From the NCBI GenBank assembly GCA_955652655.1, contig CATPCK010000256.1, positions 1 through 13,072 of the forward strand: a stretch of 13,072 nucleotides of DNA, in the 5' to 3' direction. This DNA is from an uncultured Ktedonobacteraceae bacterium. GTDB lineage: Bacteria > Chloroflexota > Ktedonobacteria > Ktedonobacterales > Ktedonobacteraceae. The stretch's first letter is position 1; the number at the start of each line of letters is the position of its first letter. Under the pieces are notes generated by a model. The model was given only the letters and a program-made list of their open reading frames with translations. It searched no databases and was not told the DNA's origin. A program made the position numbers and the translations under genes. Positions 1-7,232 of this stretch are shown here, one piece after another.

Positions 1-70
1 GCTTTAATGGTGAGCGTTTTTTCATAGTTCATTGCTCATCAGAGGCATCCCTGCAGGTGAGGGAATGAAA

Positions 71-77
71 GAGGAGG
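71..77 (+). promoter_or_regulatory. Ribosome binding site of the first gene
   Basis: GAGGAGG lies 7 bases before the ATG at 85 and fixes that start. The rest of bases 1-84 shows no recognisable coding end, terminator or convincing promoter. Confidence 0.75.
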
Positions 78-84
78 CATCAGG

Positions 85-1746
85 ATGTTACGGGGTCTAT
101 ATCGTTTTTATCTCTACGCGGTTTTCATCGCTATGTTGCTGTTCGCAACGTCCGGTGTGATACAGTTCCTGACGGTACTGTTTCAAAGAGTATTCAAGGA
201 TCCATACAATACACCCAGCGGTGTAAACTTTGTACAGGCACTGGTGTATGGAATAGTATCGTTGATTACAGCGGCGCTGTTTGGCGGTTTGCACTACTGG
301 CTGATTCGTCGCGATATGCGGAACGATCCCATGGCCGGGAATAGTGCTGTACGCGCCTTCTTTCTGAATGCTGTAGAATTGATCAGTCTTCCATTGGCGG
401 TGGGCTCAGGAACAGCTACGATCTCTGCCATTGGGCAGCACAATGCAGGCGGACTAAGCAACTCGGCAGCATTCACCATTACTTTACTCGGGCTATGGTT
501 ATCGCTCGAATGGGAACGCCGACGAGTCCAGGCAAGCTCAGGAGCTGCTCTCGTATTCCAGCGGCTGCATCTCTATGGCACGCAACTCATTTTACTTTTC
601 ATCCTCACTTTTAGCTGGCTCCAATCGATGGGACAACTGGTGGACAAAGTTTTGTTCGGAGGAGCAGGGGCCTTAGCTACATGCGCCGGTAGCACTGGAT
701 GCCAGGGGCCTGACATTGCCGCTGTACTTGCGAATGTGGTAAGTACACTCTGGGTTGTGTTGTTCTGGATAGGCTACGGCTGGCTAAGCCGCAACGATAC
801 GGCTTCTGTGTTACGCAGGGTGTTTCACTTCATTGGTTTCGGTTTTGGCATCATAGCAGGGCTGGTCGGCATCTATCGAGGGGTAACACTGATCTTTTTG
901 CTAGCAATCTTCAAAGAGTCATTACCGGCTAATAGCATTTCGGGGCCATTCGCGGAGTATGATGTGATATCACCCCTTAGCCTTGGCATCCTCGTGGTAG
1001 GAGCCTATCTTATCTGGCTGCGCAATGCAGTAATGAAACATCCTGAAGAAAGGGTTTCGGTGTTTTTGACGGGGCTGGCAATAGCTGCTGCCCTGGCTGG
1101 TGCTGCCTTCTGGTCTGGCTGCGGGTTGATTTTGCTAAATATACTTGAGAAAGTTTTCCCTTCAACCACGCCAGTAACGCCGGAAAACTGGGCAAGCGCG
1201 GTTGCTCTTGTCATTGCAGGCATCGCTTATATCCCCCTGGGTCTCCTGCTGCGCATCCTCAGTGCGCGGACGGCATTTCTCGTACCCCTGCGAGGATTCA
1301 CTTTTGCGCTGTTCGGTGGTGGAATTCTGGCGGCAGCCATTGGTGGGGCGACCGCGCTCTATGCATATGGTACCGCTGCGCTCGGCTCTGCCCTGGATAA
1401 CTGGGTATATATCGCACATACGGGTATCGCTTCGCTTGCAATAGGTGTGTTGATCGTGGGTATTTACCTGTGGACAAGTATACGTGAAGGTTTCTTTGCC
1501 GGCATCACGAAGCAGCAGGGAGCGGAGGTGAAGCCCCCTGTGGGAGAAGTACACGTAGTAACGCCTATCCTGGCACAGGCAAATGGAGCAGATGGCCCGT
1601 CAGCGAAGGAAACACAGGCGATGCAAGCAGGGCAAGTGACGACGGTCGCAATAACTCAGTCTGTTGGGGAGATTGTAGACGAGTTGTTAGCGGGGAAGAT
1701 TAGTCGTGACGAGGCGGTAGCACGCATTGAGAAGGCTGTAAAGTGA
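85..1746 (+). CDS. Polytopic membrane protein, DUF5671-like internal repeats
   Basis: Encodes 553 residues. Residues 1-470 are almost entirely hydrophobic and form about 12 predicted membrane helices, in six successive two-helix units (roughly 8-76, 92-145, 158-236, 243-320, 322-395, 398-470). The second helix of a unit typically ends in aromatic and basic residues, for example YWLIRR near 71-76 and YLIWLRN near 308-314. The pattern resembles DUF5671-type membrane proteins of Chloroflexota; I recognise the style rather than a function. No transporter or catalytic motif is visible. Residues 471-553 are soluble and end in a short two-helix segment (VGEIVDELLAGKISRDEAVA, 527-546) reminiscent of small C-terminal oligomerisation modules such as SHOCT. 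The start is supported by GAGGAGG at 71-77, seven bases before the ATG. It appears to be a single-gene unit that converges with the downstream phosphatase gene across a 52-base gap. Confidence is high that it is a gene and modest for the family. Confidence 0.8.
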   Translation: MLRGLYRFYLYAVFIAMLLFATSGVIQFLTVLFQRVFKDPYNTPSGVNFVQALVYGIVSLITAALFGGLHYWLIRRDMRNDPMAGNSAVRAFFLNAVELISLPLAVGSGTATISAIGQHNAGGLSNSAAFTITLLGLWLSLEWERRRVQASSGAALVFQRLHLYGTQLILLFILTFSWLQSMGQLVDKVLFGGAGALATCAGSTGCQGPDIAAVLANVVSTLWVVLFWIGYGWLSRNDTASVLRRVFHFIGFGFGIIAGLVGIYRGVTLIFLLAIFKESLPANSISGPFAEYDVISPLSLGILVVGAYLIWLRNAVMKHPEERVSVFLTGLAIAAALAGAAFWSGCGLILLNILEKVFPSTTPVTPENWASAVALVIAGIAYIPLGLLLRILSARTAFLVPLRGFTFALFGGGILAAAIGGATALYAYGTAALGSALDNWVYIAHTGIASLAIGVLIVGIYLWTSIREGFFAGITKQQGAEVKPPVGEVHVVTPILAQANGADGPSAKETQAMQAGQVTTVAITQSVGEIVDELLAGKISRDEAVARIEKAVK

Positions 1747-1798
1747 TGAGGATGCTACTCATACTGAGAAGATGCCTTTTGTCACGAAATGTGCGAGC

Positions 1799-4399
1799 CT
1801 ACGGGAGTGGAGGGGCAGTATCTGGTAGCGGGAGTTCGAGCGTATCGCTATACTCTGAAGCCAGGGTAGGGCATGCGGAATTGTCGGGATGCCACCACCA
1901 TAGGCGTTGAATCACCGCTCTTGTTCCTGGAGTCCAACGAAAACAAATTTCGCCGATATTGGCATAGCCAATGATATGTACTCCTGCTTTCCACTTACTC
2001 AGCCACTCCTCGCGGTGAAAAAGTGTCTCCGTAAGCCTGTTCTTACGTTTCTCCAGCGTGCGCTCTAATATACTTGCTCCTTTTATTGACCCGCGCACGA
2101 CGTGGTGCGTTCCCAGAGGCAGTTTTTCAGGAGCCTGTTCAGCGACAAGTGACCTTCTCGCCAGTTTGCGCCTGGTCCTTCCAAGTCTCCCTTCCGCAAA
2201 GGCGATAACTCTTAAGGCTATACGCTTCGGCCTCAATGTTAATCTAGCAAAAGACATGTGGGGTCTTTGCCCCTGTTCAAGGGCCAGATCCTCAGCATTA
2301 AGGGGGTTCATTGCATCAGGAATATAGCGCAAGCGATAGCTCCGGTCTGGCGGAGTATCGTTGAACGCTCCCCTGGGCCAATTCTTTGCCGGCAATACTA
2401 TTTCATAAGGGGTTCGCAACGCGTCTAAAAACCTTGGCACCGACCACCAGAAGAACAGGACCCGTGAGCGTATAATTGCGAGCATTTTTTTCAGGATATG
2501 GCGTTTACCTGCTGCCACATCCCAGGCAAAAAAATCTATCATTGGCATACGGGTTCGTCTCAAGAGATGGTAGAGATACGGGTAGCCTACAGCAAGCGCG
2601 GCCATCTGAGAGCTTGAGCCCTCATTACGTAAAGGGCTGGATGTGTAATCGACGATCTTGGCAGTAGCGGAACTCGCATGATCCCAATAATCCAGGCTCG
2701 CAGCAAAAGCGTAATGAACATCTCCGGAGAGAAAGACGACTCGTTTCATGGCGCTAACTGCGCAGAGTAAGGCTTGAAAGGTCCCCCACTCTAAATTCCA
2801 CGCCTCCCGGTCATAGGCGTAATTATCTTTGATGCGCAATCGGCTCCAAAATTGAATAGCCTCCATAAATCCTACGCCGAGCACAGGAGTAGCAGAAATG
2901 ATAATGGTTACCTCTGCATCCTTGCGCTCAGCAGCAACTACCTGTCTCTCGATCGCATCGGGAGCCAACAGCCCCGGGAATTCGCTTGGGGAGCGGTAGA
3001 GGCGCTGTGTGCGAGTATCCATGACGATCAGTTGATAGCGAGGAGCAGAATATGTATAGTACCAACGGAGCGCCCGATCGGAATGTGCCAGTTCGCCGCT
3101 ACCTTCAAAGGAGGCAGGCAAACCGATAATTTCGGCGATGGTATCCTCCTGTGGGTCCGGTTCATCACCTCGATTGGTATCAATGTTTTCAAGGAGGGTG
3201 ATACCATCTGGCTGATCAAATTGATCGGGAGTGTTGCCCCAGGCCTGGAACAGGGCATATGTCATGAGGGCGTTACGCACTACGCGACGTCCCAACGGGC
3301 TGGCCAGAACTCTTCGACACCATGCGCCGTCCAGGTACCAATCATCGGTCACATCATGGTCATCACAAATTGTATACGTAGCGATGTTCGCCAGCGCGCG
3401 GCGCACCTGTGGTAAAGTAGAGCGAAATGCACGCAGTCTTTCCATGTGATCCGCAAACGTGACCTCTGCTTTTTTCTGTTTCTCAGGCCGAGGTTGCGCA
3501 TCAGGATACATATTCCATATATCTTCAGCGCCGGGCAAGTCATCTGGCCAAAGTAGATCTGACCAGGCAAAAAGATACATGGCAGCGTATTCCGCAAAGG
3601 CGAGCAACTGGTTTTCAGGTGTGGTCGTAGTAAACAAAGCCTTGTTGAGTACCACCTCTCTCCGTTCTCCTGGCGCCAACATACGAGCGGGTATTTGCAC
3701 CAGCGGGAGCACTTCTTCCTTGTTTCCCTCAAAAAGAAATTTGCCTGCATCTATCAGGGCAAACAAGAGCGAGGCGGCTACATCATCTGCGTAGATCTGA
3801 TCGCCAGTCATAAAAAGCTGTTGGGGGCGGTCCGCCGGGTTCCCGGCTGCACTCTCGAGCATGGTATCTATTGCCGACAGCAATTCTTTGCCAACCCCGT
3901 GCGGTTTGCGACAGGAGCCATGAAGTAACTTGACCTGGTTCAAATCTTCAGGTGGCAAGACGAAGCTGGGAAGGGGATGTCCAGGATACACCAGACGATG
4001 GAGCGGATCAGCAGACGAAGGGTCAATCGTGAGAATGCCCGGCGTGTTAAGATCAGTAAATGCCTCCGGTACGTAACTTTCAGGTGTATCATCAGGTTGA
4101 AAGCATACATTATAGTAGTAGAGTTCACCCCAGGCCAATTGCTCTTGCTCGTTCGTGGTAGAAGCCGTGACAGCTACAATATGCAAGTGGTCACCGAGGC
4201 GGACTGTTTGGCGCGTTCCCTCAAAGCGTTGAACAAGCTTTCCCCCGGCATCTCTACCATAAATACGCAGTATGACCCTGCTTGATGCCTTCAATGCTAG
4301 CCAGACAGTAACGCCACGGGGCTCAGTACGTCGCAACATGGGACCCACGAGAATAAGTGGTAGGGACGAGAATCTTTCTGCTAATGATGTCCAGGGCAT
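1799..4399 (-). CDS. Cytosolic PhoD-like metallophosphatase (alkaline phosphatase D family)
   Basis: Encodes 866 residues from the chosen ATG. The PhoD-like metallophosphatase signatures occur in order: GSC at 161-163, GDQIYADD at 199-206, DDHD at 346-349 and SGDVHYA at 558-564. In this family these residues bind the dinuclear metal centre and hydrolyse phosphomono- or phosphodiesters. Residues 15-110 form the usual beta-rich N-terminal domain, opening with the typical stretch LVGPMLRRTEP. There is no Tat or Sec signal peptide, unlike secreted Bacillus PhoD, so the enzyme should be cytosolic. About 280 residues follow the last metal motif, including a basic, partly hydrophobic stretch (631-661) and a C-terminal beta-like region; this tail is unassigned. 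An upstream in-frame ATG at 4447 would add 16 residues, but it overlaps thpR and has no properly spaced ribosome binding site. Third gene of the ftsH-thpR operon. Substrate unknown. Confidence 0.87.
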   Translation of the reverse strand: MPWTSLAERFSSLPLILVGPMLRRTEPRGVTVWLALKASSRVILRIYGRDAGGKLVQRFEGTRQTVRLGDHLHIVAVTASTTNEQEQLAWGELYYYNVCFQPDDTPESYVPEAFTDLNTPGILTIDPSSADPLHRLVYPGHPLPSFVLPPEDLNQVKLLHGSCRKPHGVGKELLSAIDTMLESAAGNPADRPQQLFMTGDQIYADDVAASLLFALIDAGKFLFEGNKEEVLPLVQIPARMLAPGERREVVLNKALFTTTTPENQLLAFAEYAAMYLFAWSDLLWPDDLPGAEDIWNMYPDAQPRPEKQKKAEVTFADHMERLRAFRSTLPQVRRALANIATYTICDDHDVTDDWYLDGAWCRRVLASPLGRRVVRNALMTYALFQAWGNTPDQFDQPDGITLLENIDTNRGDEPDPQEDTIAEIIGLPASFEGSGELAHSDRALRWYYTYSAPRYQLIVMDTRTQRLYRSPSEFPGLLAPDAIERQVVAAERKDAEVTIIISATPVLGVGFMEAIQFWSRLRIKDNYAYDREAWNLEWGTFQALLCAVSAMKRVVFLSGDVHYAFAASLDYWDHASSATAKIVDYTSSPLRNEGSSSQMAALAVGYPYLYHLLRRTRMPMIDFFAWDVAAGKRHILKKMLAIIRSRVLFFWWSVPRFLDALRTPYEIVLPAKNWPRGAFNDTPPDRSYRLRYIPDAMNPLNAEDLALEQGQRPHMSFARLTLRPKRIALRVIAFAEGRLGRTRRKLARRSLVAEQAPEKLPLGTHHVVRGSIKGASILERTLEKRKNRLTETLFHREEWLSKWKAGVHIIGYANIGEICFRWTPGTRAVIQRLWWWHPDNSACPTLASEYSDTLELPLPDTAPPLP

Positions 4400-4407
4400 G
4401 TGATGCA

Positions 4408-4413
4408 CTCCTT
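4408..4413 (-). promoter_or_regulatory. Ribosome binding site that decides the phosphatase start
   Basis: Read on the minus strand this is AAGGAG, 8 bases before the ATG at 4399 and inside the 19-base gap after thpR. The alternative ATG at 4447 has only AAGGG directly touching it. The site therefore argues for the shorter 866-residue protein. Confidence 0.75.
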
Positions 4414-4418
4414 CAGGT

Positions 4419-5003
4419 TTAGCCTTTGTCCAGGCCAAGTGGAACATCCCTTAACGAGGTGTACCTGGCGCCAGTTCGCATCAGTTCGCTTTTCATGACA
4501 CTCAGGTAGCGTACGCGAACGAGGGGAGAGTGCGGCTGGCGATCTTGTACAGCGAGCAGGCGCTGGAGGCGCTGTAGTTCTTCCGGCTTGAGCGGCGCTT
4601 TGATACGTGCGAGCGTCAGATGTGGTGAGAAAGGACGCGTATCAATTTCAAACTCGCATTGCGCTAGCTCCAGGTTCAACTGGTGATGGAGTAGCTGAAG
4701 GTTACCGGAAGGTTCTTCAACGCCGATCCAGATGACACGAGGCTGGCGTGGTGATCCAAAGATACCCGGGTGCGAGAGGCGGTATTCAAAGGAGGGAATC
4801 GACTGAGCGGAGAGTTCAGCCGCGCGCGTTGCTTCAGCCAATTGCTGATCATTCAATTCGCCGAGGAAGGCGAGGGTGAGATGAATCCCCGCCGGATCAA
4901 CCCAGCGAAGACCAGGCAGCTCCTGCGCCATTCGGCGAATTATTTCGCCCAGGTAGCGCTGCAGGGATTCATCTAGCTCTAGAGCAATAAATGTGCGTGT
5001 CAT
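4419..5003 (-). CDS. thpR: RNA 2',3'-cyclic phosphodiesterase (2H family, LigT/ThpR)
   Basis: Encodes 194 residues, the normal size for the family. The two defining 2H-phosphoesterase motifs are both HLTL, at 41-44 and 128-131. The N-terminus TRTFIALEL and the segment SPHLTLARIK are typical of ThpR. The family opens RNA 2',3'-cyclic phosphates to 2'-phosphates and can show 2'-5' RNA ligase activity in vitro; it acts in the cytosol. The start codon overlaps the ftsH stop as ATGA (5000-5003). The bases upstream contain no good ribosome binding site, so translation is probably coupled to ftsH. The gene is followed 19 bases later by the PhoD-like phosphatase. No unusual residues are seen. Identification is confident; a role in RNA repair or tRNA processing in this organism is not shown. 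Confidence 0.92.
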   Translation of the reverse strand: MTRTFIALELDESLQRYLGEIIRRMAQELPGLRWVDPAGIHLTLAFLGELNDQQLAEATRAAELSAQSIPSFEYRLSHPGIFGSPRQPRVIWIGVEEPSGNLQLLHHQLNLELAQCEFEIDTRPFSPHLTLARIKAPLKPEELQRLQRLLAVQDRQPHSPLVRVRYLSVMKSELMRTGARYTSLRDVPLGLDKG

Positions 5004-6829
5004 GCGGCAAAAAGCATCGCATCAAGTTCCATGCCATCAATCGTTTCGACCTGGATCAGATGCTCGGATATAGCGATGAGTTTGTCTTTGCGCTCACGCA
5101 GAATGTTGATTGCAGTTGTGTAGGCTTGTTCAACCAGGAAGGAAACCTCCTTGTCAATTTTTGCCGCTGTCTCGGGGCCGATGGAAGTGCTGCCATCAGG
5201 TTCCACTTTGAACGCGACATTTCCGAGAGAACTCATACCAAATTCACAGACCATGTGGCGAGCTATATTCGTGACATACTCGAAGTCCTGGCTGGCACCT
5301 GTCGTAATATCTCCGAAAATAAGCTCTTCAGCGGCGCGGCCTCCCATGGCGCCAGCCATCTTCGCCAGCAGTTCTGAGCGGCGCATGAGATAGCGGTCCT
5401 CAGACGGTGCCTGCACGGTGATTCCGAGGGCCATCCCCCTCGCTATGGCTTGCACCTTGCGCACAGGATCAGTACCTGGCATTGAGCGCATGACAATGGC
5501 GTGTCCCACTTCATGATAGGCGATAATGGATTTTTCGGCCTCTGTAATCACACGGCTCTTGCGTTCGGGACCAGCCATAACACGCAGGATTGATTCTTCG
5601 AGTTCCGGCATGGAAATGAGTGACTTGCCACGGCGTGCCGTCAAAAGCGCGGCCTCGTTCAACAGGTTGGCGAGGTCGGCACCGGAGAAGCCGGCTGTTT
5701 GACGAGCCAGTTCGTGCAGCGCAATATCGCTTTCAATAGGTTTACCTTTGGCATGAACCTCAAGGATGGCGAGGCGGCCACGGATGTCCGGTTTGTCGAG
5801 CATAACCTGGCGGTCAAAACGTCCTGGTCGTAGCAGGGCAGAGTCGAGTACATCAGGGCGATTGGTCGCGGCGATAATGACAACATTGGTCTGCTTATCA
5901 AATCCATCCATCTCTACAAGTAACTGATTGAGCGTCTGTTCACGCTCGTCATTGCCTCCAACACTGGCATTGTTTCTCTGGCGACCAACGGCGTCGATTT
6001 CATCGATGAAAACAATGCAAGGCGCGTGCTCTTTAGCCTCTTTGAAGAGGTCTCGTACTCGTGCCGCACCGACACCAACGAACATCTCCACAAATTCGGA
6101 GCCGCTTACACTAAAGAATGAGACGCCAGCTTCACCCGCCACAGCACGTGAAATAAGTGTTTTACCTGTACCTGGTGCACCGACAAGGAGAACACCCTTA
6201 GGGATACGCGCGCCCAATTCGGTAAAGCGTGAAGGGTGTTTGAGGAAATCGACAATCTCCTCGAGTTCCATTTTTGCTTCTTCAACACCGGCCACATCTT
6301 TGAAGAGAATAGAGGGGCGAGATTCGTTAAACCGCCTGGCTTTGGAACGCGCAAAAGGAGCAGCACGTCCCCCTATACCTGTGCGACGAAGGACAAAATA
6401 GATGCTGCCAACGACAAGAGCTATCAAGAGCAGGTCTATGAGAGCCTGTGACCATTGACCGCCCTGACCACTGTCGATGGTGACAATTACACCGTCGTGC
6501 CGAAATATATCTGTAACTGTCTGTCCATCTTCTTTGAACGCATGATATTTTTGACCATTCATACCTGTGGCAAGAATCTCATTGCCATTGATCAACACCG
6601 TTTTTATTTTGTGCTGATCCGCCATATCGAGCACGTCAGTAATGGGTTTATCTACCGTACTACTACGCCCCGATGTAAAGTACCCAACGCGTAGTACCAA
6701 AAATCCCAGGGTACCTATTCCAAGGAGAATGAAGAAGGCTGAAACACCATAGCGTATCAAGCGCGAGTATTTCCTGGTAGCTTTTTGAGTGGACTTGGGG
6801 TCACGGTTATTTTGTTGAGGTGGTTTCAT
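5000..6829 (-). CDS. ftsH: ATP-dependent zinc metalloprotease FtsH
   Basis: Encodes 609 residues from the ATG at 6829. Membrane-anchored AAA+ protease that extracts and degrades membrane and damaged soluble proteins. Order: basic N-terminus; helix 1 (about 29-50); small extracytoplasmic domain (51-128); helix 2 (129-147); AAA+ domain with Walker A GAPGTGKT (217-224), pore loop around F250-V251-G252, Walker B FIDEID (274-279) and second region of homology (323-340, arginines 334 and 337); M41 protease domain with zinc site HEVGH (439-443) and third ligand D515. All catalytic residues are present. A GTG at 6844 would add five residues but would sit directly on its purine-rich motif; the ATG has GGGTGA 11 bases upstream. 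The conserved loop after the zinc site reads IARG where IPRG is usual. There is no long C-terminal tail. First gene of the operon; a candidate promoter lies at 6949-6978. Confidence 0.96.
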   Translation of the reverse strand: MKPPQQNNRDPKSTQKATRKYSRLIRYGVSAFFILLGIGTLGFLVLRVGYFTSGRSSTVDKPITDVLDMADQHKIKTVLINGNEILATGMNGQKYHAFKEDGQTVTDIFRHDGVIVTIDSGQGGQWSQALIDLLLIALVVGSIYFVLRRTGIGGRAAPFARSKARRFNESRPSILFKDVAGVEEAKMELEEIVDFLKHPSRFTELGARIPKGVLLVGAPGTGKTLISRAVAGEAGVSFFSVSGSEFVEMFVGVGAARVRDLFKEAKEHAPCIVFIDEIDAVGRQRNNASVGGNDEREQTLNQLLVEMDGFDKQTNVVIIAATNRPDVLDSALLRPGRFDRQVMLDKPDIRGRLAILEVHAKGKPIESDIALHELARQTAGFSGADLANLLNEAALLTARRGKSLISMPELEESILRVMAGPERKSRVITEAEKSIIAYHEVGHAIVMRSMPGTDPVRKVQAIARGMALGITVQAPSEDRYLMRRSELLAKMAGAMGGRAAEELIFGDITTGASQDFEYVTNIARHMVCEFGMSSLGNVAFKVEPDGSTSIGPETAAKIDKEVSFLVEQAYTTAINILRERKDKLIAISEHLIQVETIDGMELDAMLFAA

Positions 6830-6924
6830 ACAGTAAAGTTTCACCCTTCTATGTTGAGCAAGCGTGGGCTAAAAACCTTTCACTACGATGCGACTATCTC
6901 TTTTTGTATCCTGGCACGTCATTG

Positions 6925-6936
6925 TGACTCAAGTCA
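6925..6936. promoter_or_regulatory. Palindrome just downstream of the candidate ftsH promoter
   Basis: TGACT-CA-AGTCA is a perfect inverted repeat with 5-bp arms and a 2-bp centre. It would fall at about +7 to +18 of the transcript predicted from the 6949-6978 promoter, a usual place for a repressor operator. Arms this short can occur by chance in a 400-base region. Confidence 0.25.
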
Positions 6937-6948
6937 ACAATACGATTA

Positions 6949-6978
6949 AGTATAGCGTAAAGATGTACCAATGATCAA
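6949..6978 (-). promoter_or_regulatory. Candidate ftsH operon promoter
   Basis: On the minus strand, TTGATC (6978-6973), an 18-base spacer and TATACT (6954-6949) match the sigma70 pattern at 4/6 and 5/6. Transcription would begin near 6942, leaving a leader of about 113 bases before the ftsH ATG at 6829. This was found by eye and has no experimental support. Confidence 0.4.
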
Positions 6979-7003
6979 GATGTTTGCCTGTAAGGTGTTT
7001 ACA

Positions 7004-7037
7004 AAATAGTACTTATCCACGGGAAATAGTAACTATT
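7004..7037. repeat. AAATAGTA direct repeat with a 13-bp inverted repeat
   Basis: AAATAGTA occurs at 7004-7011 and again at 7024-7031, exactly 20 bases apart, or about two helical turns. The second copy is part of the inverted repeat AATAGT-A-ACTATT (7025-7037), which overlaps a TATTAT hexamer (7034-7039). It could be an operator for the downstream ATPase gene. AT-rich sequence makes chance matches easier, so this remains a candidate only. Confidence 0.35.
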
Positions 7038-7232
7038 ATGGCTCCCCTCGCATTTGTACCTGTTCGATCTACGCATCTAAATCCGAAACTTTCACACTAT
7101 CGATAAAAGATTCGGACGAGGGGCCCTTCAACTTTCCTCCAAGCCCTTCGTAGATGTGATATGGTATTCATAACATAGTAAATATGGCGGCCTCTATCTA
7201 TTTACTTGCGCGAAGGGAAGGACGAGGAGCAC

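Larger units (their letters stand above)
6830..7232. other. Divergent regulatory region between ftsH and the Cdc48-type ATPase gene
   Basis: About 400 bases without a credible gene. The ftsH side holds a candidate promoter (6949-6978, minus strand) and a 12-bp palindrome (6925-6936). The ATPase side holds an AAATAGTA direct repeat plus a 13-bp inverted repeat (7004-7037), and a weak 6-bp inverted repeat TCCGAA/TTCGGA (7082-7087 and 7111-7116, 23-base loop). Another ATAGTA occurs at 7175-7180. No clear sigma70 promoter was found for the ATPase gene; the TATTAT at 7034-7039 has no good partner hexamer. Confidence 0.6.

Noticed and set aside
1746..1798. Bidirectional terminator between the first two convergent genes
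   Set aside because: Only 4-5 bp arms were found (ATGAG/CTCAT at 1746-1762, and CTCA/TGAG), with no solid stem and U-run combination; too weak to annotate.
2852..3415. 187-codon open frame antisense to the PhoD-like gene
   Set aside because: The opposite strand carries the conserved DDHD motif across this region, and the predicted protein has no recognisable domain, so it is a shadow.
4400..4447. Upstream ATG at 4447 for the phosphatase
   Set aside because: It would overlap the thpR coding end and has no correctly spaced ribosome binding site, whereas the ATG at 4399 has AAGGAG 8 bases upstream. The extra 16 residues are not a signal peptide.
7082..7116. Inverted repeat TCCGAA/TTCGGA as a riboswitch or terminator in the divergent region
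   Set aside because: Six base pairs with a 23-base loop is easily explained by chance and no riboswitch core could be recognised.
7206..7232. TTG at 7206 as start of the Cdc48-type gene
   Set aside because: A rare start codon with no better upstream signal; the ATG at 7233 has GAGGAG just before it, and the added nine residues are highly charged and not conserved-looking.
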